Shown in pieces: positions 25,991-40,730 of a DNA stretch of 64,000 nt (the first letter of the stretch is position 1; every line of letters starts with the position of its first letter). A program made the position numbers and the translations under genes. This DNA is from Dermanyssus gallinae (Eukaryota; Arthropoda; Arachnida; Mesostigmata; Dermanyssidae), in the NCBI GenBank assembly GCA_003439945.1, contig QVRM01001051.1, positions 62,001 through 126,000 of the forward strand, given 5' to 3'. Below the pieces are notes generated by a model. That model was not told the origin of the DNA. It ran no database searches and was given only the letters and a program-made list of their open reading frames with translations.

Positions 25991-26080
25991 ACGCCTCGCC
26001 GCCCAAGTGACCGACCGGCGTAATTGAATCGTGTTTCCTGCGGGGGGTTGCGGTTGCGAGTTGCGCCCAAGCCATCCACA

Positions 26081-26993
26081 ATGCCAACCGGCCACGAAGA
26101 CATCCTCGAAGCGCTGACATTTCGCCAGCATGAGCTCGACGAGTTTCTCGACGGAACACGGGACAAGTCTCTGTGGCGCGCCAAGATCTTCGACTACGTC
26201 GATGACATTCGCCGCCGACGCCAACAGCTGACATACTGCATTCCCGACGAGGCGTTCGATGATCACGGCGGTTAGTTACATATGGTAGTCGTATTCAGCT
26301 AACCAGCTTCGCTAACCGGCGAACGCTCACTGTTGTTACCTCACTTTGAAGCGCAGCGAGCGCCTCGAGATGAGGACGACTCGTATTCTCATCGGGAGAC
26401 GTTTTGCCCAGAGGCCTATAACGACGATGGGATGCTGCAAAGCCGCTATTGGAGCATAACATGTTCACCCGTAGCTAGGCAGCTAAAATCTATATATATC
26501 TAAGAAATAAATCACATATATGTATACTACTACTACTACTAGTACAAATAATAGCACCATATTATAGATACGTAGATAGATCGATAGATATATAGAAAAG
26601 AAGAGACTCATATGTATTTTATAGGTAATATCAACGGTCAACCGTAATCGGTTCATAGATACGCATACGTATATATATATATATATATATATATATAAGT
26701 GTGTAAGTGCTCTGGGTGCTTACAGTATGGAATAGGTCTTATCGTCGAAAGAGACGATGGCGAAGGTACTACAGAGCTCACACTCGGGATAGCTGGAACG
26801 ACGCAATGTCAATGTTGTTATATATATATATATGAACTAATCTCGCAATTACAATATAGATAGAGGCTGTATCTTGTTTATATAGAAGAATATCTTATAA
26901 ACAACATTTATTTGTTCCGGTTTATACATGCATAATAATGGAGGCAATTGTTAGCTTTTATATATACGCAAATAAAATAATTAAGTTTATATA

Positions 26994-27025
<32 letters not shown>

Positions 27026-27407
27026 GCATGGCTTTGCTTAGATATAAAATCTAAGAATTGCCTTTATTGTAATGCATTATGAACGTATACGCCGGCACAA
27101 ATAAATGTGCCGGCGTATACGTTAATTAACTTAAATTCATAATAAAAGGATGATAATAATAATATTTTTAAAAATGTTGTATATGAGATATTCATCTGTA
27201 TAAACGAGATGTAGCCTCTATCATATTGTAAGAGATTAGTAAACCCTCTAAACACGGTGCCGAAGTGAAGCCGAAATCGGAATCCGAAGTCTGCTTTGGC
27301 GAAACAGTTTGACATAGAACGGCGTGATTCGAAGAAATACGAGAACATTTTACATCCCGTTTCTAAATTACTAACTATAGTGCATAATTTAGTCATCAAT
27401 ATATCCT

Positions 27408-27462
<55 letters not shown>

Positions 27463-27738
27463 GGTGTGTGTGTGTTGTTCTACTTTTGAACGGACCCAAT
27501 GATGCAGCGGGCCAATGGCTTAATGTCTCGTCGGCTCTGACTACGAAGTTCCATCCTACTGAGGCCGATTGCTTGTTGTCGACTTCTTCACGTACTGCTG
27601 TATACTGCATGCACGTGTTGCCACATCTGTCGTCGACTCGAAGAGCAACCTGAATATCGACGAGCTCGATGTCTGTTATCGGCGTTCACTCGGCCAAATT
27701 CTCCACGAAAAGGTATCTATATATATATATAATAAATT

Positions 27739-27773
<35 letters not shown>

Positions 27774-29004
27774 GTGTTCGTGATAAAATTCTGCTCAATC
27801 TGAAGAATATGCATGGCCGGTCAGAAGATGCGACATAGTCGCTTAGAAGAGAATTCGCCAAAAAGAAAGTTCTTTATTAGCGTTCACGCCAAATACTTTA
27901 GAATCATAACCCTACGACCACCCACGTGTTCAAAGCTAACATATACAGCAAATGCGCATTTCATGACGATCATTTTGGTACCAAACGTATGGCAATGCGA
28001 GCTGTGGTTGCGGAGTAATTACGATTATTCGGCGGGATGTCCAGATTAAGTGCATGTAAAATGACTGTGTGGCGACGTTCACTACCGCCGACGTGTCGCG
28101 CGACAGCCGCAGCGCGTCATTTTTCATGCACTTAATCTGGACATCCCGCCGAAAAATCGTAATTACTCCGCAACCACAGCTCGCATTGCCATACGTTTGG
28201 TACCAAAATGATCGTCATGAAATGTGCATTTGCTGTATATGTTAGCTTTGAACACGTGGGTGGTCGTAGGGTTATGATTCTAAAGTATTTGGCGTGAACG
28301 CTAATAAAGAACTTTATTTTTGGCGAATTCTCTTCTAAGCGACCATGTCGCATCTTCTGACCGGCCATGCATATTCTTCAGATTGAGCAGAATTTTATCA
28401 CGAACACGACGGTGTGCTTAGTTTCTGTGGTTGTCTCGCAACAGCACATTTTGTGCTCCTATGTCGGGCAAAAACACCAGTGTCACAAATTGTTGTAATT
28501 TCACTGTAACTCCGAAACAAGACTTCTCAGAGCACATGTACCATTGGAAAAAATATTCGTTTTAACGACATTTGATATCCTATCATGCTGGCGACCATTG
28601 TCAAAATGAGCAAAACAAAGTCTACTTGTGTATACATATCTATACGGACGTGATTTAGAATGTGGACAATGTTCAACGAGCGATTCTGCGCTACGGGATT
28701 GAACATGCCGTACTGAACGACCCCCGATATGCGACTGTGGAAGCTCTGTCAGATCATCTGTTGGCCCACACTTATGCTTGTTGGTAAGTTATTAAAGTGA
28801 ATTACACAGGATTGTAATTAAATTGATTAATGAAAATAGTTTTCTTAAAGTGAATATATTTCCTGTACTGCGCCTTACTGCAGTAATGTATTATTGTTTG
28901 CGGGAGACAGTCTGCTTACTTTTTACGGTTTTGCAAAGCTTTTTTATATCTGATTAGGTCTGTTCGAGCCAGTCTGCATGTGGAACTAGCCGATGTATTC
29001 GGCT

Positions 29005-29040
<36 letters not shown>

Positions 29041-32000
29041 GGGGTAATTCAAATACTTAAGAGAAGATTAGACATCCGTGTGCGACAGCCGCTCATAACA
29101 GAGCACGACAGCAACGGTATTCACATTGTTTACGCGTTATTTTTCATCTGTCCTCAATTTACAGCGCGTTTTTAATTAATTAACATAGCACGATCGCTGT
29201 GCTTTGAACATTGCCTAACTACTTAACTGGGTACTTGATGCTGCTACGGTGGGGCCTAACATTATGCCAAATATTGCCAGAATGTAATTTTGCTAAAAAA
29301 AATCGGAGCGTGTTTATTAAGAGGTAGTCAGTATGAGTGGCTAGAGCGTGGGTTCCCTAACTCAAAGTATTTGAGTTGAGCTACGTTGTATACTCGACTC
29401 CAATTTTAGCATGTATAGATTTGGAGTCTGAATCTCCTTAGTCGAATCCAACTATATTTTTGGCTGATCAGAGATTATTATATGCCATCTTTTGATCTCT
29501 ACTGTCACCTTCTATCCACACCTCCCCATACTGAATTGATTCGGGGGTTTATTGGCGCATTAAACTATTCCAAGCCACTACAATAATAATACTATTAACA
29601 TTTACAAGCCTAAACGATTTGCCTATACTTTGCCGATAGGACAAGCCACGCATTGGTAGTCTCGTAAACTGCGGCCCACATTAGAACATGTGGGGTCTTC
29701 TACCCTGTCATTACGTGCTAGACAAGTCATGTGGCATTTGTAGCCGAAGAAAGTATATCGTGAAGCCGTGCCAATTTAGCGCTACTTAGAAAAGACATGT
29801 TTGTTTATTTGCCGTCATCCGACGTGTCGGCCAGCGACTCTCTTTTTCATCGCGACAGTGGTGCCAGAAGCAAATGCGAAACGTGTTCTCGTATAAAAAA
29901 AAACTGTAACAAATTAAATAATAATAACATGCAAATTATTTTGCAGGTCCGAACGGGGAGATTTTGTACAAGTTTGTCGGAGAGAAGAATATAGACCGAC
30001 TGGAGACCTATGTGACAATTTTCATCGACTACTTCAAAGGGAAAGGAGAGGTAGTAACTGAATGTTTAGTGGCGACGTGGTGTGGGCGGCTAATGCGCGA
30101 TGCTACTTTGGCTTTTGGTGTGTTCGATCGCATGATCATGATTTCTTGTGTTCGAACATGTCAGGAGTGCGTATTATATGTAACGCATTAGAAAAAAAGA
30201 TGACCTGCTTCGGTTGCACAAATGGGATATCTTCCCTGGCCCTCAGATCTATGTACTTGCCTAAAGTGCAGTGTCGTGCGGTCAAACGCACACATATATT
30301 TCAGATAAAAGAAGTGCATACACGCAAAATGAAGTCCTCAGTGACAGTTGAATCTTTTTCTATTCCCAGATGAGTAACACGACAGCGATTCCACTTGCGC
30401 TCCCACGTGATGTGTGGGACCAAGGCCGGTTATGCTGTCCGGGCAAGGTAGCGATCAACGAAAAATACCTGGCAATCTCCGATTCGTCGAATCATCGAGT
30501 GCTCATTTTGAACAAGGACAGCGCCGATGTTGCTGTAAGTTGACCTTCATTGTTAGTCTGCCGTTGACATTTGGCACCGGCTAAATTCGCATCAATTTAC
30601 TGTTACAAAGTATTATTATTTTCGATTATTACGCTGTTACAAACGACTGTGTGGGTTAAAAGCCCCTCAGAGAGTTTTACTTTGTTATTTCGAAACGATA
30701 CAAAAGCCGAATGTGTTCATCACGCGTGCGAGGTGTTTCGCGTGCGCGTCCAATGCAATTACCGAATAAAATACTTCCTCAAACCTGTGTAACCCACAGC
30801 TAGTTAGGAGCAAACACGTGCATGGGCAGCCGCTCAATTGGCCACTATATCTCAGATATGACTCTTTAACGCAAGCCACAAACTCCAAATTGATAGTCGC
30901 TATTTAATTTAATTGTTTGATGTGAGGTGTTTTATGTACTTGTTTTATGTGAGGTGTTCCATGTACGTATGAGGCGTTACATGTACGCGTAGACCGTAGA
31001 GTGCATTCACCGTCTTTTCATCTCGTTTAGCAAACGACTGGCGGATGACGGACCTAGAGTAGTCAAGTGCGCGAATAATAGTGTGCCGACTACTGGAGGG
31101 TTCATAGAGCGCCGGATGAAACAGCCGACAAGGGTTATTCGTTGTATGTCGTGCTCGTCTCTCTCTTTTGCAAGGTCGATGTAGAAAAATTTATCATCAA
31201 AACCGTTGGTCTTCTCACGGGCTGACTGATTGGCTGCATAGCTTACGACAGATGCCAGGCCGCAGCATGTCCAGCAGTTCAGGTCAATAGCTGAACTCGC
31301 AAGATGAGAGAAGATCTCGATGGTGTGTAAGAACCACTAATTGAGACTGATTGTACTTGTTTAAAATTTACCCAGAATGTTAATAAACCATAATAGATTG
31401 CGACATGACTTACGGCATTTTCCGGAGCCCTCAAGTGCTCGAGTACATGTAAAGTGTGTCGATTAAAGTTGTAACAGGCGTAATTCGTACTTTTTCCCCG
31501 TATTGTTTTGTCAGTATGTGGCTGGAAGTGGCGGTCAGCCAGGTTGGCAAGATGGGAGTCTGTCGGACTCGCGTTTCAACTCGCCACAGGGTCTTTGCTG
31601 GAACAGAGACGGCTCTGTGCTGTTTGTGGCCTGATACGGAAAATCACGTTATTCGAAAGGTAACAAACCTAACGAGGACTCTGCAGATTGCAGGAGGATC
31701 GTATATTAGTCGTTCCTTCTATAAATGCAGATTACACGTGTTTCCGAATGCGCTCGATTTTTGTGGTAATGTCACATGACCGACGTCCACTCTAGTCAGA
31801 GATATTCGCGTAAAGTTAACGTTATGTGTCAATTCACGCATGTTAAGTATAACAAGTTGAATCCGTATTGCTTTTCATGTATCGTTTCAGCAGTACAAGG
31901 CGGCAACCAAATATGACTGTCTTTGGTATAAACATTAACTGCTTAGTAGGTTATATATATTCACTACTTCATTTTATCTGAATTATTTCGGTACATAAGG

Positions 32001-32575
32001 CTACATACAACTATGCGGTTATACTCTGCGTCAGATCGCTGCTGCTGGGTTTTGTTATTTTAAGGCTACACGTTAGATTTTAGATCCTCGAACACTTGAA
32101 AGAAAGACCGACGTTGGGTATATATAGTACATGTTTTCTTTTTCAAATTTATCATGACGCAATGAACTTCGTGTTTCGTGCGATCGTGTTGAATTACATT
32201 ACTTATGGCTATGAAATCAATAATGCCTTATGACGATGATCATTATTCATACTACTACAAAAAATGAACAGATAGACCTCGATGTCGGGCAAGTGTCGAC
32301 CGTCATTGGGACTGGACGGCAAGGTGAGGACTACATCGGTGGCAACGCTGGCCTTGAACAAGAGATCAGCTCGCCGTGGGATCTCACACTTTGGAAGGGC
32401 AAGCTCCTTCTCATTGCCATGGCCGGAACACACCAGATCTGGGCATACGCTATTCAGGAGAATGTGAAACTGTTCGATGGAAAGTAAGTTGCCTTTTGTT
32501 GTACCAACATTAACGTAGTTTAAAAGATTTCTCAACTGTGATTATTGGAATATATATATATATAGATATAATATA

Positions 32576-32656
<81 letters not shown>

Positions 32657-32671
32657 TATAGTATTATATCT

Positions 32672-32710
<39 letters not shown>

Positions 32711-33112
32711 TGTGTACTGGACAGGGTCTCAGTGGAAGCTGGTACGTGCATCTGTATTGCGGGAAGCGGCCGGGAGGAAAATCGAAACACGTCGTACCCA
32801 TTACGAGCTGGCTTTGCACAGCCGTCTGGGCTGGCGTTGAGCCCCCAGACGCTGCGACCGCGATTCTCGTCGTGGCTGATAGCGAGAGTTCGGCAATTCG
32901 ATTGCTTGACCTCAACTCGGGAGCAGTCCAAGAATATCTGCGGAGGCGGTATTGACCCTGTGGTAAGTTTGTTCATGAGTGGTTTATCTCGTCTCGGTTA
33001 TTGCTCGCTCGCTTTGTATGCATATGTATATATATATACTATAAGGAAGTGTACTTAATTCCCAGTGGGGTCACAAACCCTGGTTCTCTCTCTCTCTTTC
33101 TCTCTCTAAAGA

Positions 33113-33146
<34 letters not shown>

Positions 33147-33454
33147 TTACGTGTTTTAAATATATATTGTTTTGCATAACAGGATTTGTTTTGCTTCGGC
33201 GATTGCGATGGTAAGGGGTCAGATGCTAAGCTACAACACCCACTTGCGGTCGCCTGGAATACCCGTGACAACCACATTTTTGTAGCCGACTCGTACAATC
33301 ATAAGGTAAGTGTAGTATAATCACAAAGAACAAAAGTTAAGTATGTCAGAGCCATGGCTTTAATCTCAGCACAAAGCAACATTTGTATACGAGCAGTTGT
33401 CAGAATTCGTGAGTTTCAGCCGCACAGAAAGCACAACTGATAGGCGCTAATCAT

Positions 33455-33486
<32 letters not shown>

Positions 33487-33567
33487 GAAAAAAGATACAG
33501 CCACCCTTTTGTATTTAATTTTTTTAACTATATAATAGAGTATATATATATAGATATATAAATATAG

Positions 33568-33601
<34 letters not shown>

Positions 33602-34151
33602 GAAAAAGAATACAGCCACCCTCTTGTATTTAATTTGTTTTTAATTTTTGCCACTTACAGGCATTTGTTATATCCAGTCGTGTAAAGACTACCGTGATAC
33701 ATGCTCATAGGAGTAACAGCGAAGACTCCCCTCGACATTTGTGGGTCTGGAATTACTTTGAAACACGAGATCTCCATATTGACACAGCTACACCGCAAAT
33801 AAAATATACAACCCACTAGCAAGATGCATGTCTTCGACGCTTGCTTCAGAAATGCACGCGTGCTTCGTTCGGAACTGATTTTTTACGGCGTAGTTTTCAC
33901 CTAAATGCATGAATTTGTTCATTACTTGGGGAAAACGCGCCCAATGACAAAAATTTCTCGTATATAGGAGAGACTGATGTTCATATAAGTCTTGCTTTGG
34001 ACTTTTTCGTCCGCTCGTTTAAGGCGCCGTAGTCACTGTAGTTCACTGTAGTCATTACACGACTGGATATAATAAATGTGTGTAATGTGGCCAATGTTAA
34101 ACAAACAAAGAAGTTTAAAATAAAAAAAGTGGCTGTATCTTTTTTTCACTG

Positions 34152-34209
<58 letters not shown>

Positions 34210-37200
34210 GCTTAGCTAATTAAATTGCATTTTACTTCGCACGTCTTTCACTTGTTAAGTTACAGGAGTTGGTATATGCAGATATTTGTTCTTAACAGCC
34301 CAGAGTCATGGTCTAAAATTAAAAACATTTTAAGGAGGTTGTTTTTAATTCATCCGCCCCTACGGGCTTGGAACTTAACCTGAGGTATATCTTCAATGCA
34401 CCAAGGGCCGGACATGTTAAGATATCTAGGGTTTCCCCAGCAGTCCTTGTGGCAGCATGGCCGCTGACTCTCAGCGGTATGGTTTATCATCTATTATCAA
34501 TGAGCATCGCTCAACGAAAATTCGATCAACTACAGGGATCGAACCGGCGACACCCTGGTAGATGACAACCATGACTAGCGCACTAGTCCCCTAGACCACG
34601 CCGTCACACGAGAGCCATGGTCTAGCAATTCTTTTTATTGAAGAACTGGGTTTTAAACCATTCAATTAATGCCAAGCCATCTAGACTAAACTGTTTACAG
34701 AAGGGGACCAACGTCACTTTAGTATCGTATGAAAGAAGTGACTTAGTTAGAGCGCCATGTTAACGAAAACGCCATGGCTGGCGCCACTACGACGCCGAGA
34801 TGGTGGTGCTGTCAGCACAGGAAAAAGAAAAATACGAAAAATAGTTAGTCGTGATGCAGGGCTTGAAGGTGTGTGACGCACTTGATGTTCATGCGCACTT
34901 GTATTTTAGAAAACTTCGTATTGGCACAGCCCAGAATCATAAGCGGAGATACAGTGAAGAAGGAGTGATCGCTCGCATATGGATAAACCCACCACCGCCC
35001 CTTGTGTCTACTTTCGGCGGGAAGATTAGTTCGTCGCTTTCGAGACGTTTCTTGTGGCGACCGAGGTCATAATGTACGTGCAGCTCAGTGAGTGATTTTT
35101 CCGAGCCTAGAGGCTGTGCGCAACGACTGGCATCGGTCTGAAGTGAACGGTTGACTCAGAGGCCAGGCGAAAGCTTTGTGAAATTCGCAGCAGTTTTGCT
35201 TAGGCTCGCCGCACGATACGCGTTCGACGAATACAGGCTAAGAAAGGCCACTCATGGCGGAAGGATATGCAATGCCTCTCTCGAGAAGACGGTGGGAATA
35301 GGGCTCCGTATGAAGCGGACGATGCTAGAGGCTTAGAGCACTTGGAGGTGGAAACACATACCGTTAAAGGACGGCCAGCAGAGATAACTGGGGAAGCGAA
35401 AAAACAAAATTCGAAAAACGAAATAATCAATAAGACCTAAAGGAAAGTGTGCACCTTGCTTAAAGCTACGAACGGCCAATGTGTGCGGCATTCATGTGCG
35501 GCGGATCACATTCGAAAGAATCACGCGAATACACGCTGACTATAGGAGAGCTGCCACTCACACCGAAGATCCTGGCGCAATCATTTTAATGGCCTTTTAT
35601 CATAACACGTCCCGGCCGGCTCAAAAGCGTCTCAATACTCCGTTCAGCCTTGACGGCTGCTGCTGCTACCTGCACGAGCTTCTCACACGCGGCTTCCCTC
35701 GTAGCCGGCTTACCCTTTTACGTGGTTTCATGCTACCTTACGAGTAGCTTCATTCTCACACACGGATAGTAACCGTAACGGTTGAGCGTACGACCCTCCC
35801 CCCTCCCCCGCCCCCTCCCTCTAAACACAGGGGTTACGTTAAGTTCTTCTTTAAACCCCCAGGTGTTTTACATTTCTTTTACCTGTATGAGTGTCTAGAA
35901 GCAGCTAGTTCAAGAGCCGGTCGGTCAAGGACATTGAGCAAATTGACACGTTGTGTCTGTCTGTCTCTGTCTCTCTCTGCTCGACCATGTGGGTCTTAAC
36001 CGACCGACCATACACCACTCAGTGGTTTCGTAGGAGGACAACGAAGTTCGTCCGAGGGGGCGTCTGCGAGGATTGAACTGGCTCAACTCTCCATTGTTGC
36101 GCCTTTAGTCGGTGCGATTGTGCGTGGTCGGGCGTTGGCAGGGTAGGCTGGTGGGCAGGCAGGTAGACAGGCAGCGCCTCAGTTAGGTTGAGGTTGGAGG
36201 GATGGAGATGGACGAGTGCAACCAGCTCGGTTTGGTGGCCGACCAAGTCGATTCGGTCGTTAATGCGTGTCTGCAGGAGCGTCTGAAGCCCGAGGAGATG
36301 GCGCAGAGGGTCACGGCCCTCCTGTCCGAGCGACACTCCAAATGGAACTGGACGGCGATCTGCGGCAACCAGTACGAGCTACGCTCGACGACCCACAAAA
36401 GCCACGACGTGGTGTTCAACAAGAAGTACCCGAACAAGCTGCGCGTGGTCATTTTTCGCGGCTCGCCGCTCGAGACGCTCCAGGGCGGTTCGGTGAACCT
36501 GATCGTGCTCCGCAATAAGCTGCCCGGCGGTGAGGCTGACACCAAGGCCATTCAGCGACAGGTTGAGCTGTCGGTGGGCGATCAATTGTCGATGGCCGAA
36601 CGTATTCGGCGGTACCTCGACGACACGTACCCACGCGACAACTGGTTTGTGATCGCCTCCGAGGACTTCGCCTTCAGCCATGAGTACGAGAAAATGGCCT
36701 GCATTGTGTTCTGCGCCCTGGTGGCGCAGCTTGGCATCGGCGTCGTGAAGGGCCTCATGCCTAGATGTACCATGTAGGCCGTTGTCGAGCCGACTCCAGG
36801 ACTCCGGCTGAGACCGTGAGATCATTGTGGCGCTTCTGTTGTGCGTCTGTCTATATTGACCTCTGGGCTGGGCACCTCGCTCGAAGCTGCTACCATCGTC
36901 GACTACTCGCATTTGTAGCCGAGTAAAATCTATACTGATTTAGATAGAGATAGAGATTCGAGTGTACCCCGGCGGCACCAAAGCGCTACTGTCTCACAAG
37001 ATAGTTGATAACCGCGTCGAAGTGGTAACCGCATATTTTTCCATTAAAAAAGCTGGCTTATGCTGGTTAATCCTGTTGTACCAGGTTGCTAATTCTGTCA
37101 GTCTCTGTAGTCTGTTAAGGTATTCCTCGCCGTACTTATGATTTGACCGAAGAACACTGCACAAGCAAAGGCCATTGATAAACACAAATTGATCAACGCT

Positions 37201-38541
37201 ACACGTGCTAAATATGTTCTCGATGAGATAGGCGATTATTTAGCTTAACTTAATACTAAAACACGTGTTTTTATTTATTTAAAAATACGGGTTTATATAT
37301 ATATTCGAAGTCCCCCGTTATGTCGTAAATAAAGGCGTTTGTCACGTTAAGTTGTTGGCTGCATCCACGCTGGAATGCATAGGTATGCATTCCTGGCCTG
37401 GGAAGTTTCTTTAACCATTCATTCTGTACAATGAACGATCGTGTGACGTTGTTAGGGCAGCGAGACGTTTTGTGTTCTGTCGTTGTGTGGTGCAAATCTT
37501 CGTCCCGTGCTTCAGTCGTATAGCGAGACCGAGTGTTTGCGCGTGTGCCAATTGCTAGCATCTTGGTAGACGCGGGAGCAAGCTGCGATGATTGCGGACA
37601 CTCGTGCAATAGCAGGAATAGCAGATAGATAAATTCGGCATAGGTAAAAGACCTACTGCAGTCTTACTCTGATTAGACGAAAAAATGGTGTGGTGGAAAA
37701 AAACAAACCAAACTTAAAATCAGTACAGAAGAAAACAAAGGTGTTGCGTTGCAGTGGAGGAAAATGCTATGCTGGTAGAGATTACTGCTTAAAAACAAGC
37801 GCGAGAGGGCACTCAGGGCGAGACGACAGTTATCTCCACTGGCAACACATGACAGGTGTATCCACTGACGAGGCGGAAGCACTCTCTGTTACTATTTGGC
37901 GATGCTGTTTCGGATGGTATTTGTAGCAGCGGATCCTGAGGACGATTTTATAAAGTGTTCCTCGTTTAGGTGAAGTTGAAGTACTCTGCAACAAAATTCG
38001 GAGTACGCCAAGTACTACGTATTGCTTCCGCAATGGTCGATGTGAGCGGAGATACAATCGTTGTATCGCTAACCACCGTATCGAACGGACCGTTACCAAT
38101 GCGATCACGCACAATATATATATGTATATAATATATGTATATATATATAACACTATTTCGGTGAGGATGGGCGGGTTAACTATGTATTCGACGACTGGTC
38201 TACTGCAGGGTCATGGTCGTAGCCTTTGGGTACTACGGTGGTTCCTTCATTGGTGCCAAACAGGACCAACTTCTAGTTTGACACGGTACTGTGACTGACA
38301 TTATAACAGCCTATTTATATAACAAAATAAGCGTTCTATTTATTTCAACTTTTCACGTACAGTGTCGGAAACCTTGGTAAACTGGGCACTTTCCTGCGTC
38401 AACAGTTGTCGATAGACGCCGAGTGTGGCAACGCGGTTTTAATGTTAGAAGAATAACCGACGGTCATAACCCTTTTTTCTAATGGGTGGAGAATCGGATG
38501 ACACACTCGTTATTACTAAATTACTACTACTAAATAAGTCA

Positions 38542-38606
<65 letters not shown>

Positions 38607-40686
38607 TGTGCATACAGCTTAAACGAGTGGACCCAAAGACTCGGCTATGCGAGACGGTAGAGTTTGGAAGATCAGCAATGCTACTTAATGAACCCGGAGG
38701 ACTTGCCTTCGACTCGCTGACAAACAGGTACGATGAATGACATAGTGTACTAGGTACCTGCAAATACACTTGTAACAATACATACTATCTTATGCGATAT
38801 AAAAGTACAAGGACCAACTTTTTCAACTAGAAAAAGTTTTTTCACAATACTAATTGGCGTATGCCTACGTAGTTTTTTAAATTGGTTTTACCTGAGAAAT
38901 ATTGTCACGTCTTCTCTGAAAGATTACACACGCATGCTTAGGTAAATCGTCACGTTATTCAACAAGATATATTTGCGTGATCATATTTTTCCATCCGGGT
39001 AAAGAAAGAGACACTAATACTTGGTTTATTTCATTGAAAATTGAGGTTTGTACGATGCTTTTCACGCTTGCGTATAGCAAATGAGGTACGTTCCGCTTAT
39101 CGAGATGTCGCCAAACCCTGCTGCTCGTCCGGACCGGGGCAGAGGCGCTATTTTAGTTTGATTAGGTGGCTTGGTAGCTTGATAGTTAACCGTTTTTACT
39201 TGCCGACTTACTTGAGACTTGCCGGTGACACGTTGTTGTTCTGATTGCTGTTGAACTTTGTCGGGCGTGGTGGTGTAATACATCGTCAAGGTTGTACATC
39301 GCTGATACGAACAATCACCAGGTGAAAGTGATCGACCTGGACACCGATGGGACTTCTCACGTGATTGGACCCGACCTCAAGGTAGGTTGTATGTACTTAC
39401 CAGTCTGGTTGTATATATATATAAGGGCGGGTTGGCAAAATGTATTTTTTTTTTAAATTTAAAAGCTGAACTGAACCCGTCAAGATTCGGTTTGTTGTGT
39501 TTAGAAGCGCCGTCAGCTTCACACAAGCCACATTTCGCGCGAATTTATTGTTTCAGTTCGGTTCAAAGAGGTGAAGAGAACGAGGCTCGGCGATTTTTTA
39601 GAAGCCGAAAATGGAAAAGCAACGGTTCTGTGTTAATCAAATCAGACGTTTTAAAGTTGCGGAAATGTTACGAACTGCTCATGGTGATCAATCAAGCAGT
39701 GTCCCGACACACTGTGTATACTTGATTCCATAGATTTCACGACGGACGTGAAGAAACCGAAGATGATCTCCGATTCGGAGGACGTTTGACGTCAATAATA
39801 GAAGAAAACGTTGACAAGGCTCGTGATATTGTACTCAACAATCGCCGAATTACTATCAGTAAAAAATGTTCGAGTTAAACTATTAGGCGGTACCAGAAGA
39901 CTCTAGTTTGATTCAGGGAATGACTACAAGAGACGAATCATGGGTAGATGTTTACGACATCGAGACCAATGCCCAATCCTCCCAGTGTGCTTCCAAGGAG
40001 AGAGTCGTTCGAAGAAATTCCTACCGGGCAGATCTAACACCAAGCTTTGTAGACTGCTTTTTTTCTGACTACAAGAGAATCATCATCTTCTAGGATTTTT
40101 CCTATCTGGTTCTACGGTTAATAAGGAACCATACTGCGACATTTTAAGATCAACACACGTCAACATAAGAGGCCTGAACTTTGGGCAAACAGCCTTTGGA
40201 TCCTCCATCACGACAACGCACCGACGCACACATCGTTACTGATTTCAGACTATTTTATGAGCATTTTTTATTTCGTTTTCTATATCTCCGCAACCTCCCT
40301 ATTCACTGGACTTGGTTTTGTACGAATTTTCCTCTTCCCGTGGATAAAAAGTTGAAGAGACAACGTATCAACACTCTAGAAGTGATAAAGAGAAATTCAC
40401 TCAACTCGATTCCTAAAGAAGTGCTTAACAACGTGTCAGAGAGTGGGAAAGAAGGTGGCACAAGTGCATTATAGCGGACAGGAGCTATTTTGAAGGAATA
40501 AACACGCGTAAATAAAAACTCTCTTCTTATAAGTTAAATTTTTGTATCGAATTTTTCGATCTGCCGTCGTATATATATATATATATAAGGTAAGCTTGTC
40601 TCAAATGTTCTATACCACAGTTTGTCAAGCGACAGATCTTCTTGATAAGTTGGACGGTTGTATATTTAGGCTACAATGAAGCGGCG

Positions 40687-40730
<44 letters not shown>

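Larger units (their letters stand above)
24046..26080. other. Divergent TAF8-NHLRC2 intergenic region
   Basis: Both genes are transcribed outward from this 2-kb stretch, which must hold both promoters. It contains a (TA)n tract at 25399-25438, a TAG/GTA trinucleotide run near 25566-25608, a worn SINE-like fragment and a repeat array just ahead of NHLRC2. A short plus-strand ORF at 24475-24720 matches nothing I recognise and is not called. Confidence 0.5.
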
